Positions 43,804 through 52,590 of a stretch of 64,000 bases of DNA are shown here, piece by piece. The translations under genes and the position numbers were made by a program. Each line of letters begins with the position of its first letter. The stretch's first letter is position 1. The stretch comes from Roseateles violae (GTDB lineage Bacteria; Pseudomonadota; Gammaproteobacteria; Burkholderiales; Burkholderiaceae_C), in the NCBI RefSeq assembly GCF_030410485.1, contig NZ_JAUHHC010000003.1, positions 310,001-374,000 on the forward strand, in the 5' to 3' direction. The notes under the pieces are model-generated. The model saw only the letters and a program-made list of their open reading frames with translations, searched no databases and had not been told where the DNA came from.

Positions 43804-45429
43804 TCAGCCGACGATCTTGGTCGCGGTGCGATCCAGCTTCGGCGGGTTTTCAAAGGTGTGGAAGGGCGCCGGCGACGGCACTTCCCACTCCAGGCCTTCG
43901 GCCGCTTCCCAGGGCTTCTGCGGGGCCTTCTCGCCCTTGCCGCGCATCATCGGGACGACGACGAAGAGGAAGAAGTAGACCTGCATCAGGCCGAAACCGA
44001 AGGCGCCGATCGACGCGATCATGTTGAAGTCGGCGAACTGCAGCGGGTAGTCGGCATAGCGACGCGGCATGCCGGCCAGACCCAGGAAGTGCATCGGGAA
44101 GAAGGTGACGTTGAAGAAAATCAGCGAGCCCCAGAAGTGGATCTTGCCACGCGTCTCCGAGAACATCACGCCGCTCCACTTCGGACCCCAGTAGTAGACG
44201 CCGGCGAACAGCGCGTACAGCGAGCCGGCCACCAGCACGTAGTGGAAGTGGGCGACGACGTAGTAGGTGTCCTGGATCTGGATGTCGACCGGGGCCATCG
44301 CGCAGATCAGGCCGGTGAAGCCGCCCATCGTGAACACGAAGATGAAGCCGACGGCCCACAGCATCGGGACCTCGAAGGTCATCGAACCGCGCCACATCGT
44401 GGCCAGCCAGTTGAAGATCTTCACGCCGGTGGGCACCGCGATCAGCATGGTCGCGTACATGAAGAACAGCTGGCCCGTCACCGGCATGCCGGTGGCGAAC
44501 ATATGGTGGGCCCAGACGATGAAGGACAGGATCGCGATCGAGGCGGTCGCGTAGACCATCGAGGCGTAGCCGAACAGCCGCTTGCGGGCGAAGGCCGGCA
44601 CGATCTGGCTGACGATGCCGAAGGCCGGCAAGATCATGATGTAGACCTCGGGGTGGCCGAAGAACCAGAAGATGTGCTGGTACATCACCGGGTCGCCGCC
44701 GCCGGCCGGGCTGAAGAAGCTGGTGCCGAAGTGACGGTCGGTCAGCGTCATCGTGATGGCGCCGGCGAGCACCGGCATCACGGCGATCAGCAGGTAGGCG
44801 GTGATCAGCCAGGTCCAGGCGAACATCGGCATCTTCATCAGGGTCATGCCCGGCGCGCGCATGTTCAGGATGGTGACGATGATGTTGATCGAACCCATGA
44901 TGGACGAGGCGCCGAGGATGTGCATCGCGAAGATGCCGGCATCCATCGACGGACCCATCTGCAGGGTCAGCGGCGCGTACAGCGTCCAGCCGGCGGCGGG
45001 GGCGCCGCCTGGCATGAAGAAGCTGGCGACCAGCATGATGGCGGCCGGGATCATCAGCCAGAAGCTGAAGTTGTTCATCCGCGCGAAGGCCATGTCGGAG
45101 GCGCCGATCTGCAGCGGCAGCATCCAGTTCGCGAAGCCGACGAAGGCCGGCATGATGGCGCCGAACACCATGATCAGGCCGTGCATCGTCGTGAACTGGT
45201 TGAACAGTTCCGGATTGACGAACTGCAGGCCGGGCTGGAACAGCTCGGCGCGGATCAGCAGCGCGAGGATGCCGCCGATCATCAGCATCGTGAACGAGAA
45301 CAGCAGGTACAGCGTCCCGATGTCCTTGTGGTTGGTGGCGAACACCCAGCGCCGCCAGCCGGTCGGGGCGTGGTGGTCATCGTGGTGGTCATGAACGTCA
45401 TGACCGTGATGGTCAAGCACTGCACTCAT
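43804..45429 (-). CDS. ctaD: Cytochrome c oxidase subunit I
   Basis: The 541-residue catalytic heme-copper subunit with twelve helices. It has 'FATNHKDIGTLYLLFSF', the CuB/Tyr region 'FWFFGHPEVYIMILPAFG' with the His-Tyr crosslink pair, 'MFATGMPV' and paired histidines in 'YYVVAHFHYVL'. The first 22 residues are unusually rich in His and Asp (MSAVLDHHGHDVHDHHDDHH) and could bind metal. It lies 35 bp after ctaC. Confidence 0.97.
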   Translation of the reverse strand: MSAVLDHHGHDVHDHHDDHHAPTGWRRWVFATNHKDIGTLYLLFSFTMLMIGGILALLIRAELFQPGLQFVNPELFNQFTTMHGLIMVFGAIMPAFVGFANWMLPLQIGASDMAFARMNNFSFWLMIPAAIMLVASFFMPGGAPAAGWTLYAPLTLQMGPSMDAGIFAMHILGASSIMGSINIIVTILNMRAPGMTLMKMPMFAWTWLITAYLLIAVMPVLAGAITMTLTDRHFGTSFFSPAGGGDPVMYQHIFWFFGHPEVYIMILPAFGIVSQIVPAFARKRLFGYASMVYATASIAILSFIVWAHHMFATGMPVTGQLFFMYATMLIAVPTGVKIFNWLATMWRGSMTFEVPMLWAVGFIFVFTMGGFTGLICAMAPVDIQIQDTYYVVAHFHYVLVAGSLYALFAGVYYWGPKWSGVMFSETRGKIHFWGSLIFFNVTFFPMHFLGLAGMPRRYADYPLQFADFNMIASIGAFGFGLMQVYFFLFVVVPMMRGKGEKAPQKPWEAAEGLEWEVPSPAPFHTFENPPKLDRTATKIVG

Positions 45430-45464
45430 GTTGATTCCTTATTCCGACGATTCTTGACGTTCGA

Positions 45465-46655
45465 TTACTTGCGCTCGGCCTGGATTTCGGCGGGCTGCAC
45501 CAGCTGGCCGGTCTTGTTGGACCAGCTGTTCTTCGTGTAGGTGATGACGGCGGCGATATCGGTATCGCCCAGCGCCTTCCACGAGGGCATCGCGCCGTTG
45601 TTGGCGCCGTTCAGCACGATGTGGATCTGCTTGCTCTTGTCGTCGGACTGCACGATGGGCGAGCCGTCCAGCGCCTTGATCGGGCCGGCGCCCTTGCCGT
45701 CGGGCTTGTGGCAGACCGCGCAGTTGGCGGCATAGACCTTCTCGCCGCGGGCCATCAGCGGGCTGAGTTCCCAGACCTTGCTCGGATCGTCGGCCTTGGC
45801 GGCCATTTCCTTCTTCTTGCCGTCCACCCACTTGCTGTAGTCCTCGGCGGACACCACCTTCACATGGATGGGCATGTAGGCGTGTTCCTTGCCGCACAAC
45901 TCGGCGCACTGGCCGTAGTAGTCGCCGACCTTCTCGGCCTTGAACCAGGTGTCGCGCACGAAGCCGGGGATCGCATCCTGCTTGACGCCGAAGGCCGGCA
46001 CCATCCAGGCGTGGATCACGTCGTTGGCGGTGGTGATGATGCGCACCTTCTTGTTGACCGGCACGACCAGCGGGTTGTCGACCTTCAGCAGGTAGTTGTC
46101 GGTGTTCAGGTCCGGCTTGCCCGAATCGGACATCTCGCGCTGCGCGGCGTCCAGCGTGGCCAGGAAGCCGATGCCCTCGCCCTCGCCCTTCAGGTAGTCG
46201 TAACCCCACTTCCACTGGTAGCCGGTGGCCTTGATGGTGAGGTCGGCGTTGGTGGTGTCCTTCATCGCGACGACGACCTTGGTGGCCGGCAGGGCCATCA
46301 GGATCACGATCACGAAGGGCACGACGGTCCAGGCGATCTCGACCGCCACGCTTTCGTGGAAGGTCGCCGACACGGCGCCCTTGCTCTTGCGGTGCTTGAA
46401 GATCGAATAGAACATCACGCCGAACACGGCGAAGAAGATGACCAGGCAGATGACCAGCATGAAGTTGTGCAACCACATCTGGCTCGCGGCGATCTGCGTG
46501 ACCGGCGGGTGCAGATTGATCTGGTTGACCGCCGGTCCTCCGGGCAGGTCGTTCACCGCCAGCGCGGCCTGGGCCGACAGCGTGGCAGCGGCTGCCAGCG
46601 CCGCCTGCCCCAGCCGGCGTCCGGCTTGATGCACTCGTGCGTTCATCATCATCAT
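45465..46655 (-). CDS. ctaC: Cytochrome c oxidase subunit II fused to cytochrome c (caa3 type)
   Basis: A 396-residue subunit II. Signal peptide, two membrane helices (about 60-85 and 105-125), then the CuA domain with His215 and C250-AEL-C254-GKE-H258-AY-M261. A C-terminal cytochrome c domain binds heme through CAVCH (312-316). The fusion makes this a caa3-type oxidase. Four ATG codons stand in tandem at the start (46655, 46652, 46649, 46646); the first is used. It is the first gene of the cluster, preceded by a structured leader. Confidence 0.95.
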   Translation of the reverse strand: MMMMNARVHQAGRRLGQAALAAAATLSAQAALAVNDLPGGPAVNQINLHPPVTQIAASQMWLHNFMLVICLVIFFAVFGVMFYSIFKHRKSKGAVSATFHESVAVEIAWTVVPFVIVILMALPATKVVVAMKDTTNADLTIKATGYQWKWGYDYLKGEGEGIGFLATLDAAQREMSDSGKPDLNTDNYLLKVDNPLVVPVNKKVRIITTANDVIHAWMVPAFGVKQDAIPGFVRDTWFKAEKVGDYYGQCAELCGKEHAYMPIHVKVVSAEDYSKWVDGKKKEMAAKADDPSKVWELSPLMARGEKVYAANCAVCHKPDGKGAGPIKALDGSPIVQSDDKSKQIHIVLNGANNGAMPSWKALGDTDIAAVITYTKNSWSNKTGQLVQPAEIQAERK

Positions 46656-46831
46656 GGTCGTCACTTCTGTTTCAAATTCAACCCACGAACAATGCGGCAG
46701 CGAACCCGGTCCGCTGCCGCAGCATTCATCGCATCTCGCCCATCGCCCCCGTCGCACCCGGTCATCCGAGCCGGCGCACGCCTCGTCCGAGAGGCCCTTC
46801 CCGCTCCGTATGAGGCGGGAATTCTGATCGG
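46656..46831 (-). promoter_or_regulatory. Structured leader of the ctaC operon
   Basis: About 176 nt between the putative start site and ctaC. Read on the minus strand it can form, in order: TTCCCGC-N10-GCGGGAA, GCCTC-N6-GAGGC, a CCGG-based hairpin, and GCGGCAGCG-N9-CGCTGCCGC (46694-46720). There is no supported ORF. Its role is unknown; a cis-acting RNA is inferred. Confidence 0.5.
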
Positions 46832-46837
46832 CGGCGG

Positions 46838-46865
46838 ATTTTAGCCCAGGCTCGGCGACTCGCCG
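46838..46865 (-). promoter_or_regulatory. Candidate ctaC promoter with operator-like palindrome
   Basis: TAAAAT on the minus strand (46838-46843) as -10. No consensus -35 exists; instead the palindrome CGGCGA-C-TCGCCG (46853-46865) occupies most of the spacer and reaches the -35 position, which suggests control by a DNA-binding protein. Confidence 0.42.
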
Positions 46866-46907
46866 GTTCAATGTCGTCTTTGAGCGTCGCCGGGTGCCGC
46901 GCGGCGC

Positions 46908-47852
46908 TCAGCGCTTGTGCGGCCGGCGGACCATCTCGCGCATCTGATCGAGCGAAACCTGGGTCTCGGCCTGCAGGCGCGGCTTCGGCGCCGGCTTGAA
47001 GGCATGGCCGTAGACGATCTCCAGGCTCAGGCGCAGGCGGCCATCGGAACCGCGCAGCCGCTCCAGCGCCTGCAAGAGCGCCGCCCGCCAGGTGCGCCCG
47101 CGCAACCCGGCAAAGCGCTGCGGCGCGAGATTGCCGCCCAGCGCACGCAGATCGCGCAGCAGCGCCTCGGGCTCGCCCCAGCTCAGGCTGATGCGCTCCT
47201 GGTCCATCACCGGATCGGCGAAGCCTGCCGCCACCAGCAGGTCGCCGATATCGTGCATATCCCACCAGTCGGGCGCGGGCCGCCCCCAGCCCAGCTGGGC
47301 GTACAGCGGTCGCAGCTCGACAAAGCTGTCCGGCCCGAGGCAGGAGAACATCAGGAAACCATCGACCGCCAGCGCCGCCTGCCACTCGGCCAGCACCGCC
47401 GGCGGATCGACGCAGCCATGCAACGCCATATTGGCCCAGACCAGCTCGACCGGCGCCTCCAGCGCCTCGCCGGCGGCCAGCACGCGCGTGCGCGAGCGCC
47501 CCTGCAAGGTGCGCAGCCAGCTGCGCTTGTGGGTCGCCTGGCTGCGTGCCAGCAGCGCCGGCAGCGGCTCGACGCAGAGCTGCTCGGCCTGCGGATAGGC
47601 GCTGGCCAGCGCGGCGCCGCCGGCGCCGAGAAAGGCCGACCATTGCAGCACCCGGCGCGGCTGCTGCTTGATGATGGCCAGACGCTCGGCCATGCGCTGC
47701 GCGACCTCGGCATGCAGCCAGGGCGGCGTTTCGCTGCGCGCCAGGCGGCTGGCCTGCTGGCGCAGCGCGCGCGGATCGAGCTGCTGCGGACGCGGCGGCG
47801 CAGCGGCCGGGGCGTCGGAAGACTTAGGGGGGATGGCGGCCGGATCGGACAT
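46908..47852 (-). CDS. BioC-like SAM-dependent methyltransferase
   Basis: A 314-residue protein with a Pro/Ala-rich N-terminus (1-30) and a methyltransferase domain whose motif I is degenerate (VLQWSAFLGAGGAALASAYP). 'ELVWANMALHGCVDPPAVLAEW' and 'GFLMFSCLGPDSFVELRPLY' resemble BioC, the malonyl-ACP O-methyltransferase of biotin synthesis. Because motif I is weak and no bio genes are near, a different substrate is possible. Divergent from comF with only 24 bp between the start codons. Confidence 0.72.
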   Translation of the reverse strand: MSDPAAIPPKSSDAPAAAPPRPQQLDPRALRQQASRLARSETPPWLHAEVAQRMAERLAIIKQQPRRVLQWSAFLGAGGAALASAYPQAEQLCVEPLPALLARSQATHKRSWLRTLQGRSRTRVLAAGEALEAPVELVWANMALHGCVDPPAVLAEWQAALAVDGFLMFSCLGPDSFVELRPLYAQLGWGRPAPDWWDMHDIGDLLVAAGFADPVMDQERISLSWGEPEALLRDLRALGGNLAPQRFAGLRGRTWRAALLQALERLRGSDGRLRLSLEIVYGHAFKPAPKPRLQAETQVSLDQMREMVRRPHKR

Positions 47853-47876
47853 GAGGGCGGCAGTATATTGACGCGC

Positions 47877-48629
47877 ATGTCGGCGCGTCCCCTGAGCAGT
47901 TCCAAACCCGCCTTCGTCGAACGGGTGCTGATGCGCTGTCCCGGCCAATGCGCGGTCTGCCGCAGCTGGTCGGAGCAGCATGTGTGCAGCGACTGCCTGA
48001 TGCGCTATGCGCGGCCGGTGCCGCGTTGCTGGACCTGCGCCGCGCGGCTGCCGCTGGAGCGCATCGGCCACCGCCATCCCAAATGCGGCCGCTGCCTGCG
48101 CGAGCCGCCGCCCTTGTCGCGCACGATTGCCGCGCTGGATTACGCCTTCCCCTGGGACGGGCTCTTGCAGCACTACAAATTCCACCAGGCGATCGAGTTG
48201 CGCGAGACCCTGCTCGACCGCCTGCGCCAGGCGCTGCTGGTCGCCGAGGCGCTCAAGCCGGACTGGCTGCTGCCGGTGCCGCTGGCCCTGAAGCGCCAGC
48301 GCGAGCGCGGCTACAACCAGAGCTGGGAGCTGGCACGCAGCCTGGCGCGGCGGCACAAGCTGCGCTGCGAAGCGGATATGCTGCTGCGCGTGCGCGAGAC
48401 CTCGCAGCAGGCGCAGCTGCCGTACGCGGTGCGCGCGGCCAATGTCAAGGGTGCCTTCGCGGTCGACCCGAGCCACGCCGCGCGCCTGCACGGCCGCCGC
48501 GTCGTGCTGCTCGACGATGTGATGACCAGCGGCGCGACCCTGTTCGAACTGGCCCGCGTGCTGCGCCAGGCCGGGGTCGCCGACGTGCAGGCCTGGGTCG
48601 TCGCGCGCACGCCGGAAACCGAAAACTAG
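47877..48629 (+). CDS. ComF family phosphoribosyltransferase-like protein
   Basis: A 250-residue ComF/GntX protein. The N-terminus has cysteine pairs for zinc (CPGQCAVC, CSDC, CWTC, CGRC); the C-terminal phosphoribosyltransferase domain carries the PRPP loop VVLLDDVMTSGATLFE and KRQRERGYNQSWELA. ComF proteins are linked to natural transformation in some bacteria; the biochemical role is unsettled. TATATT at 47864-47869 is close to the ATG. Confidence 0.9.
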   Translation: MSARPLSSSKPAFVERVLMRCPGQCAVCRSWSEQHVCSDCLMRYARPVPRCWTCAARLPLERIGHRHPKCGRCLREPPPLSRTIAALDYAFPWDGLLQHYKFHQAIELRETLLDRLRQALLVAEALKPDWLLPVPLALKRQRERGYNQSWELARSLARRHKLRCEADMLLRVRETSQQAQLPYAVRAANVKGAFAVDPSHAARLHGRRVVLLDDVMTSGATLFELARVLRQAGVADVQAWVVARTPETEN

Positions 48630-48653
48630 CGCCCCTGCCCTTTCCCCTTCTTC

Positions 48654-49124
48654 ATGTTCCACATCGTCCTGGTCCAGCCGGAGATCCCGCCCAACACCGG
48701 CAACATCATCCGCCTGGCCGCCAACACCGGCTGCACCCTGCACCTGATCGAACCGCTGGGCTTCTCGATGGAAGACAAGCTGCTGCAGCGCGCGGGCCTC
48801 GACTATCACGAGTACGCGCCGCTGCAGCGGCATGCGAACTGGGAGGCCTTTCTCGCCAGCGCGCGGCCCGATCCGGCACGCCTGTTCGCCTTCACCACGC
48901 GCGGCAGCCGGCCGCTGGGCGAGATGGCCTGGCGGCCGGGCGACTACCTGGTCTTCGGCTCCGAGACCGCCGGCCTGGCGCCCGAGCTGCGCGAGCGCTT
49001 CCCGGAGGGCCAGCGCGTGCGCCTGCCGATGCGGCCGGGCCAGCGCAGCCTGAATCTCAGCAACAGCGTCGCCGTCGCGGTCTTCGATGCCTGGCGGCAG
49101 AACGGCTACGCCGGCGGCGGCTGA
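48654..49124 (+). CDS. trmL: tRNA (cytidine(34)-2'-O)-methyltransferase TrmL
   Basis: A 156-residue SPOUT methyltransferase that modifies the wobble nucleotide of leucine tRNAs. Typical motifs are VQPEIPPNTGNIIRLAANTG, LVFGSETAGL and 'RLPMRPGQRSLNLSNSVAVAVFD', the trefoil-knot SAM site. It is 24 bp downstream of comF on the same strand. Its stop codon directly abuts the stop of the convergent gene. Confidence 0.95.
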   Translation: MFHIVLVQPEIPPNTGNIIRLAANTGCTLHLIEPLGFSMEDKLLQRAGLDYHEYAPLQRHANWEAFLASARPDPARLFAFTTRGSRPLGEMAWRPGDYLVFGSETAGLAPELRERFPEGQRVRLPMRPGQRSLNLSNSVAVAVFDAWRQNGYAGGG

Positions 49125-50093
49125 TCAATAGTCGGCGCTCACGCCGGCGGCTTTGATCACGGCCGCCCAGCGGCGTCGCTCGCTGCCCATCAGCTGGGCC
49201 AGGCCCTCGGGCGAGGTCGCCGAGGCGCTGAAGTACTGGGCCAGCATCTTGCTGCGCACCTCGTCGCTGCGGATGATTCGCACCAGCTCGGCGGACAGTC
49301 GCTCGACGATGGCCGGCGGCGTCCCCATCGGCGCCAGCACCGCCTGCCAGGAGATCGCCTCGAAGCCGGCAAAGCCCTGCTCGGCCAGGGTCGGCAGTTC
49401 GGGCAGGGCGGCGCTACGGCCCAGACTGGTCACGCCCAGGGCCAGCAGCTTGCCGGCCTTGATCTGGCCGATCGCGATGCCGGGCACCATGAAGCCGGCC
49501 TGCACCTGGCCGGCCAGGATCGCGTTGACGACCTGCGGGAAGCCCTGGTAAGGCACATGGGTCAGCGCGACGCCGGCGCGGGTCTTGAACAGCTCCATCG
49601 CCAGATGCGCGGCGCTGCCGTTGCCGACGCTGCCGTAGTTCAGCGCGCCGCCGCTGGACTTGGCCAGTCGCACGAAATCGGCCAGCGTCTTCACGCCCAG
49701 CCGCGGGTCGACGACCAGCACGTTCGGCGAACTGGCGACCAGGCTGATCGGCTGCAGCTCCTTGGCCGGGTCGTAGGGCAGCTGCTTGTTGAGGAGCGGT
49801 GCCGTCACCAGCGGGCCCTGGATCGTGAACAGCAGCGTGTAGCCGTCGGGCGCCGAATTGGCGACGACGCCGGTGCCGATATTGCCGCCGGCGCCGGGCC
49901 GGTTGTCGATGACGATGGCCTGACCCAGACGCTGCGCCAAGGGTTCGGCGACGGCGCGCGCGATCAGGTCCGGCGAGCTGCCGCCCGGGAAGGGCACGAC
50001 CAGCTTGATCGGCCGCGAGGGCCAGGCCTGGGCCAGCGCCGGCAAGGGCAGCGCCGCGCCGGCAAGCAGCAGTTCGCGGCGCCGCATCCTCAA
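49125..50093 (-). CDS. Tripartite tricarboxylate transporter substrate-binding (Bug) protein
   Basis: A 322-residue periplasmic binding protein. The signal peptide ([23 protein letters not shown]) has basic residues that resemble, but do not clearly form, a Tat motif. The Bug family signature [23 protein letters not shown] and '[10 protein letters not shown]' follow. No TctA/TctB membrane genes are nearby, so it is an orphan receptor, as is common in Burkholderiales. It overlaps gpsA by 4 bp, probably by chance of position. Confidence 0.93.
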   Translation of the reverse strand: MRMRRRELLLAGAALPLPALAQAWPSRPIKLVVPFPGGSSPDLIARAVAEPLAQRLGQAIVIDNRPGAGGNIGTGVVANSAPDGYTLLFTIQGPLVTAPLLNKQLPYDPAKELQPISLVASSPNVLVVDPRLGVKTLADFVRLAKSSGGALNYGSVGNGSAAHLAMELFKTRAGVALTHVPYQGFPQVVNAILAGQVQAGFMVPGIAIGQIKAGKLLALGVTSLGRSAALPELPTLAEQGFAGFEAISWQAVLAPMGTPPAIVERLSAELVRIIRSDEVRSKMLAQYFSASATSPEGLAQLMGSERRRWAAVIKAAGVSADY

Positions 50094-51124
50094 TGCTCCG
50101 CCCGCGCCTGGCGCCCCATCAGCCGATCGATCGCCGCGACCGCGCTCAGGCGGCCGTCCAGCACCGCGACGACGGCCTCGGTGATCGGCATGTCGACGCC
50201 GCGCTCGCGCGCCCGCGCCAGCACGGTCGGCGCGCTGTAGACGCCCTCGGCCACATGGCCGAGCTCGGCCAGGATCTGCGCCAGCGGCTTGCCTTCGGCC
50301 AGCAGCAGGCCGACACGGCGGTTGCGCGACAGATCGCCGGTGGCGGTCAGCACCAGATCGCCGATGCCCGACAGGCCCATGAAGGTCTCGGCCCGCGCCC
50401 CCAGGCTCAGGCCCAGGCGCAGCATCTCGGCCAGGCCGCGGGTGATCAGCGCGGCACGCGCATTCAGGCCCGGCGCATTGGCGACATCACCGGCAGCCTC
50501 GGCGCGCAGGCGCAGGCCGTCGGCCGTGCCGACGGCGATCGCCAGCACGTTCTTGACCGCGCCGCCGACCTCGACGCCGACCGGATCGGCCGAGGTGTAG
50601 ACGCGCAGCCGCTCGCCGTGGAAGGCCTGGACGGCGGCCTGGGCCAGCGCCTCATCCTCGCTGGCGGCGACCAGGGCCGTCGGCTGGCCGGCCGCGACCT
50701 CCTGCGCGAAGCTGGGGCCCGACAGAATGCCCACGCGCAGCCGCGGCTGCACCTCGCGCGCGATCTCGTGGCCCAAGAGACCGCTGCCGGCCTCGAAGCC
50801 CTTGCAAAGCCACAGCACACGCGCGCCGTCGGGCAGCTGGGCCAGCAGCGCGCGCAGCGCCGCCATCGGCGTGGCGACGATGATCAGGCCCTGGCCGGCA
50901 TCGTCGCCATGCGCGACCGCGGCGGCCAGATCACTGGTTAGCGCCAGCGCGGCGGGCAGCTCGGCCTCGGGCAGGTAATGGGTGTTGCGCCGCGTCGCGG
51001 CCATCGTCGCCGCGGCCTGCGCGTCGCGCGCCCACAGCAGCACGCGATGGCCGGCGGCCGATTGCGCGGCCTGCACCGCCAGCGCCGTGCCCCAGGCGCC
51101 GGCGCCCAATATGCTGATCTTCAT
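50090..51124 (-). CDS. gpsA: NAD(P)-dependent glycerol-3-phosphate dehydrogenase
   Basis: A 344-residue cytoplasmic enzyme making sn-glycerol-3-phosphate for phospholipids. N-terminal dinucleotide motif [14 protein letters not shown], the signature '[17 protein letters not shown]' with the catalytic Lys, and '[16 protein letters not shown]'. It follows secB by 76 bp, a spacing that contains a hairpin. The grxC-secB-gpsA order is shared with enterobacteria. Confidence 0.96.
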   Translation of the reverse strand: MKISILGAGAWGTALAVQAAQSAAGHRVLLWARDAQAAATMAATRRNTHYLPEAELPAALALTSDLAAAVAHGDDAGQGLIIVATPMAALRALLAQLPDGARVLWLCKGFEAGSGLLGHEIAREVQPRLRVGILSGPSFAQEVAAGQPTALVAASEDEALAQAAVQAFHGERLRVYTSADPVGVEVGGAVKNVLAIAVGTADGLRLRAEAAGDVANAPGLNARAALITRGLAEMLRLGLSLGARAETFMGLSGIGDLVLTATGDLSRNRRVGLLLAEGKPLAQILAELGHVAEGVYSAPTVLARARERGVDMPITEAVVAVLDGRLSAVAAIDRLMGRQARAEH

Positions 51125-51140
51125 GCTCGCTCAATGAAGA

Positions 51141-51177
51141 ACGCGCCCCGCCGCAGATCCGCTGCTTCGGGGCGCGT
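51141..51177 (-). other. Hairpin between secB and gpsA
   Basis: Arms ACGCGCCCCG and CGGGGCGCGT, 10 of 10 paired, with an inner GCAG/CTGC pair in the 17-nt loop. No clear T run follows on the minus strand. It could be a weak attenuator or processing site that sets gpsA expression relative to secB. Confidence 0.5.
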
Positions 51178-51200
51178 CATGGCTCGAAGGCCGGTCGCGA

Positions 51201-51665
51201 TCAGTTGACCGTCGCGCTGCCGGCGGCGGCCGCGTCGATCTGCGCCTGGCGCGCCTCGAACATGGCCTGGAAATTGACTTCGCTCAGCAGCACCGGCGGG
51301 AAGCCGGCGCGGGTGCAGACGTCGGAGACCACGGCGCGCAGGTAGGGGTAGACCATCTGCGGGCAGACGATGCCGAGGATGCCCTCCAGCTGCTCCTGCG
51401 GCACATTGCGGATCTCGAAGATGCCGGCCTGCTTGGCCTCGATCAGGAACAGGGTCTTCTCGCCGACCTTGGTCGTCACGGTGGCGGTCACGTTGACCTC
51501 GAACATGCCCTCGGCGATCGGCTCGGCGGCCAGGGCCAGATTGATGTCGACCTGCGGCTGGGTCTGCTCCAGCAGGATCTGCGGCGCGTTCGGCTGCTCC
51601 AGCGACAGGTCCTTCAGGTACATGCGCTGGATCTGGAACACGGGGGTGTTGGTCTCGTCGGACAT
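51201..51665 (-). CDS. secB: Protein-export chaperone SecB
   Basis: A 154-residue tetrameric chaperone that keeps preproteins unfolded for SecA. '[22 protein letters not shown]', '[37 protein letters not shown]' and '[20 protein letters not shown]' are diagnostic. The Ala/Gly-rich tail is short. CATAAT on the minus strand at 51719-51724 may give it its own promoter in addition to read-through from grxC. Confidence 0.97.
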   Translation of the reverse strand: MSDETNTPVFQIQRMYLKDLSLEQPNAPQILLEQTQPQVDINLALAAEPIAEGMFEVNVTATVTTKVGEKTLFLIEAKQAGIFEIRNVPQEQLEGILGIVCPQMVYPYLRAVVSDVCTRAGFPPVLLSEVNFQAMFEARQAQIDAAAAGSATVN

Positions 51666-51784
51666 GGGGTGCTTTCAAATAGTGAAGCCCGTCAGACCAG
51701 GCTGCGGGCGGCGCGCCGATTATGACGCACAGGCCTTGGCGGGCCTGCTGGGGTCTATCCCCTCTTGAATTCGCAAGGCCCGGA

Positions 51785-52045
51785 TCATGCGCCCTGGAGC
51801 AGGGGCTGCAGGCCGCCGCGCTGGTCGAGCGCGATCAGCTCGTCGCAGCCGCCGACATGGGTGTCGCCGATGAAGATCTGCGGCACCGTGCGGCGCCCGG
51901 TCAGCGCGATCATCGCGTCACGTTCCCCGGGGTTCAGGTCGACGCGCACCTCATCGATCTGCTCGACGCCGCGCTGCTTCAGCAGGCTCTTGGCCCGGAT
52001 GCAGTAGGGGCAGACCAGGGTGGTGTACATCTTCACGCTTCGCAT
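51785..52045 (-). CDS. grxC: Glutaredoxin 3
   Basis: An 86-residue GrxC-type glutaredoxin with the dithiol active site CPYC in MYTTLVCPYCIRAK, and the GSH-binding TVPQIFIGDTHVGGCDEL. The start at 52045 gives the usual short N-terminus and has GAG/TGAG upstream; ATG at 52030 is possible. Placed between the rhodanese and secB genes in the conserved order. Confidence 0.94.
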   Translation of the reverse strand: MRSVKMYTTLVCPYCIRAKSLLKQRGVEQIDEVRVDLNPGERDAMIALTGRRTVPQIFIGDTHVGGCDELIALDQRGGLQPLLQGA

Positions 52046-52081
52046 CGACAACTCACTCTTTGTTCAAACGGCGCGCCGGCC

Positions 52082-52492
52082 TCAGGCGCTCTTCTCGACC
52101 GGCAGATTGGCTTCGCGCCAGGCGGCCAGGCCACCGGCCAGCGGCTGGGCCTTTTCATAGCCCTGCTTGCGCAATATGCCAGCGGCCCGCGCCGCGCGTG
52201 CGCCGCTGGCGCACACCAGCACCAGAGGCAGGGTCTTGTTCGAGGGCAGCGACTTGTGGCCCTCCAGCGATGCTAGCGGGATGTTGCGCGCGCCGGCAAC
52301 ATGGCCGGCGGCGAACTCGGCCGGCTCGCTGACATCGATGAACAGGGCCTTCTCGCGATTGACCAGGCGCACCGCCTCGGCCGTCGTCAGCGCCGCGCCG
52401 CGGCCGCCGCGGGCTAGGCTCGGCCACAGCAGGAAACCACCGGAGGTGATGGCGGCGAGGATCAGGATCCAGTTGTCGAGCAGGAATTTCAA
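52082..52492 (-). CDS. Membrane-anchored rhodanese-like protein
   Basis: A 136-residue protein resembling E. coli YibN. One N-terminal membrane helix (about 6-24) is followed by a single rhodanese domain with the active-site loop [11 protein letters not shown] (Cys present), so sulfurtransferase activity is possible. No ATG fits the domain start; a TTG at 52492, directly before KFLLDNW, is chosen and is somewhat uncertain. First gene of the rhodanese-grxC-secB-gpsA group, divergent from gpmA. Confidence 0.85.
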   Translation of the reverse strand: MKFLLDNWILILAAITSGGFLLWPSLARGGRGAALTTAEAVRLVNREKALFIDVSEPAEFAAGHVAGARNIPLASLEGHKSLPSNKTLPLVLVCASGARAARAAGILRKQGYEKAQPLAGGLAAWREANLPVEKSA

Positions 52493-52522
52493 GGCGGGTC
52501 CGTCGGTGGGATGAAACGGCGG

Positions 52523-52549
52523 ATTATAGAAAGGCCTGCCCGATAGAAT
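52523..52549. promoter_or_regulatory. Divergent promoter elements, rhodanese operon and gpmA
   Basis: TATAAT on the minus strand (52523-52528), a perfect -10, faces the rhodanese gene; TAGAAT on the plus strand (52544-52549) faces gpmA, 41 bases before its ATG. Neither has a strong -35. The -10 boxes lie 15 bp apart, so the two transcripts start back to back. Confidence 0.5.
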
Positions 52550-52590
52550 CCGTCGGGCCTGCGTCGTGCGGCCTCCAAACAAGCTCCTTC

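Noticed and set aside
46656-46871. An N-terminal extension of ctaC by about 72 codons
   Set aside because: The extension lacks a signal sequence and would hide the proper signal peptide. The stretch is better explained as a structured 5' leader.
51744-51784. Short inverted repeats between secB and grxC as a terminator
   Set aside because: Stems are short and lack a T run on the minus strand, and grxC-secB-gpsA is a conserved co-directional group.
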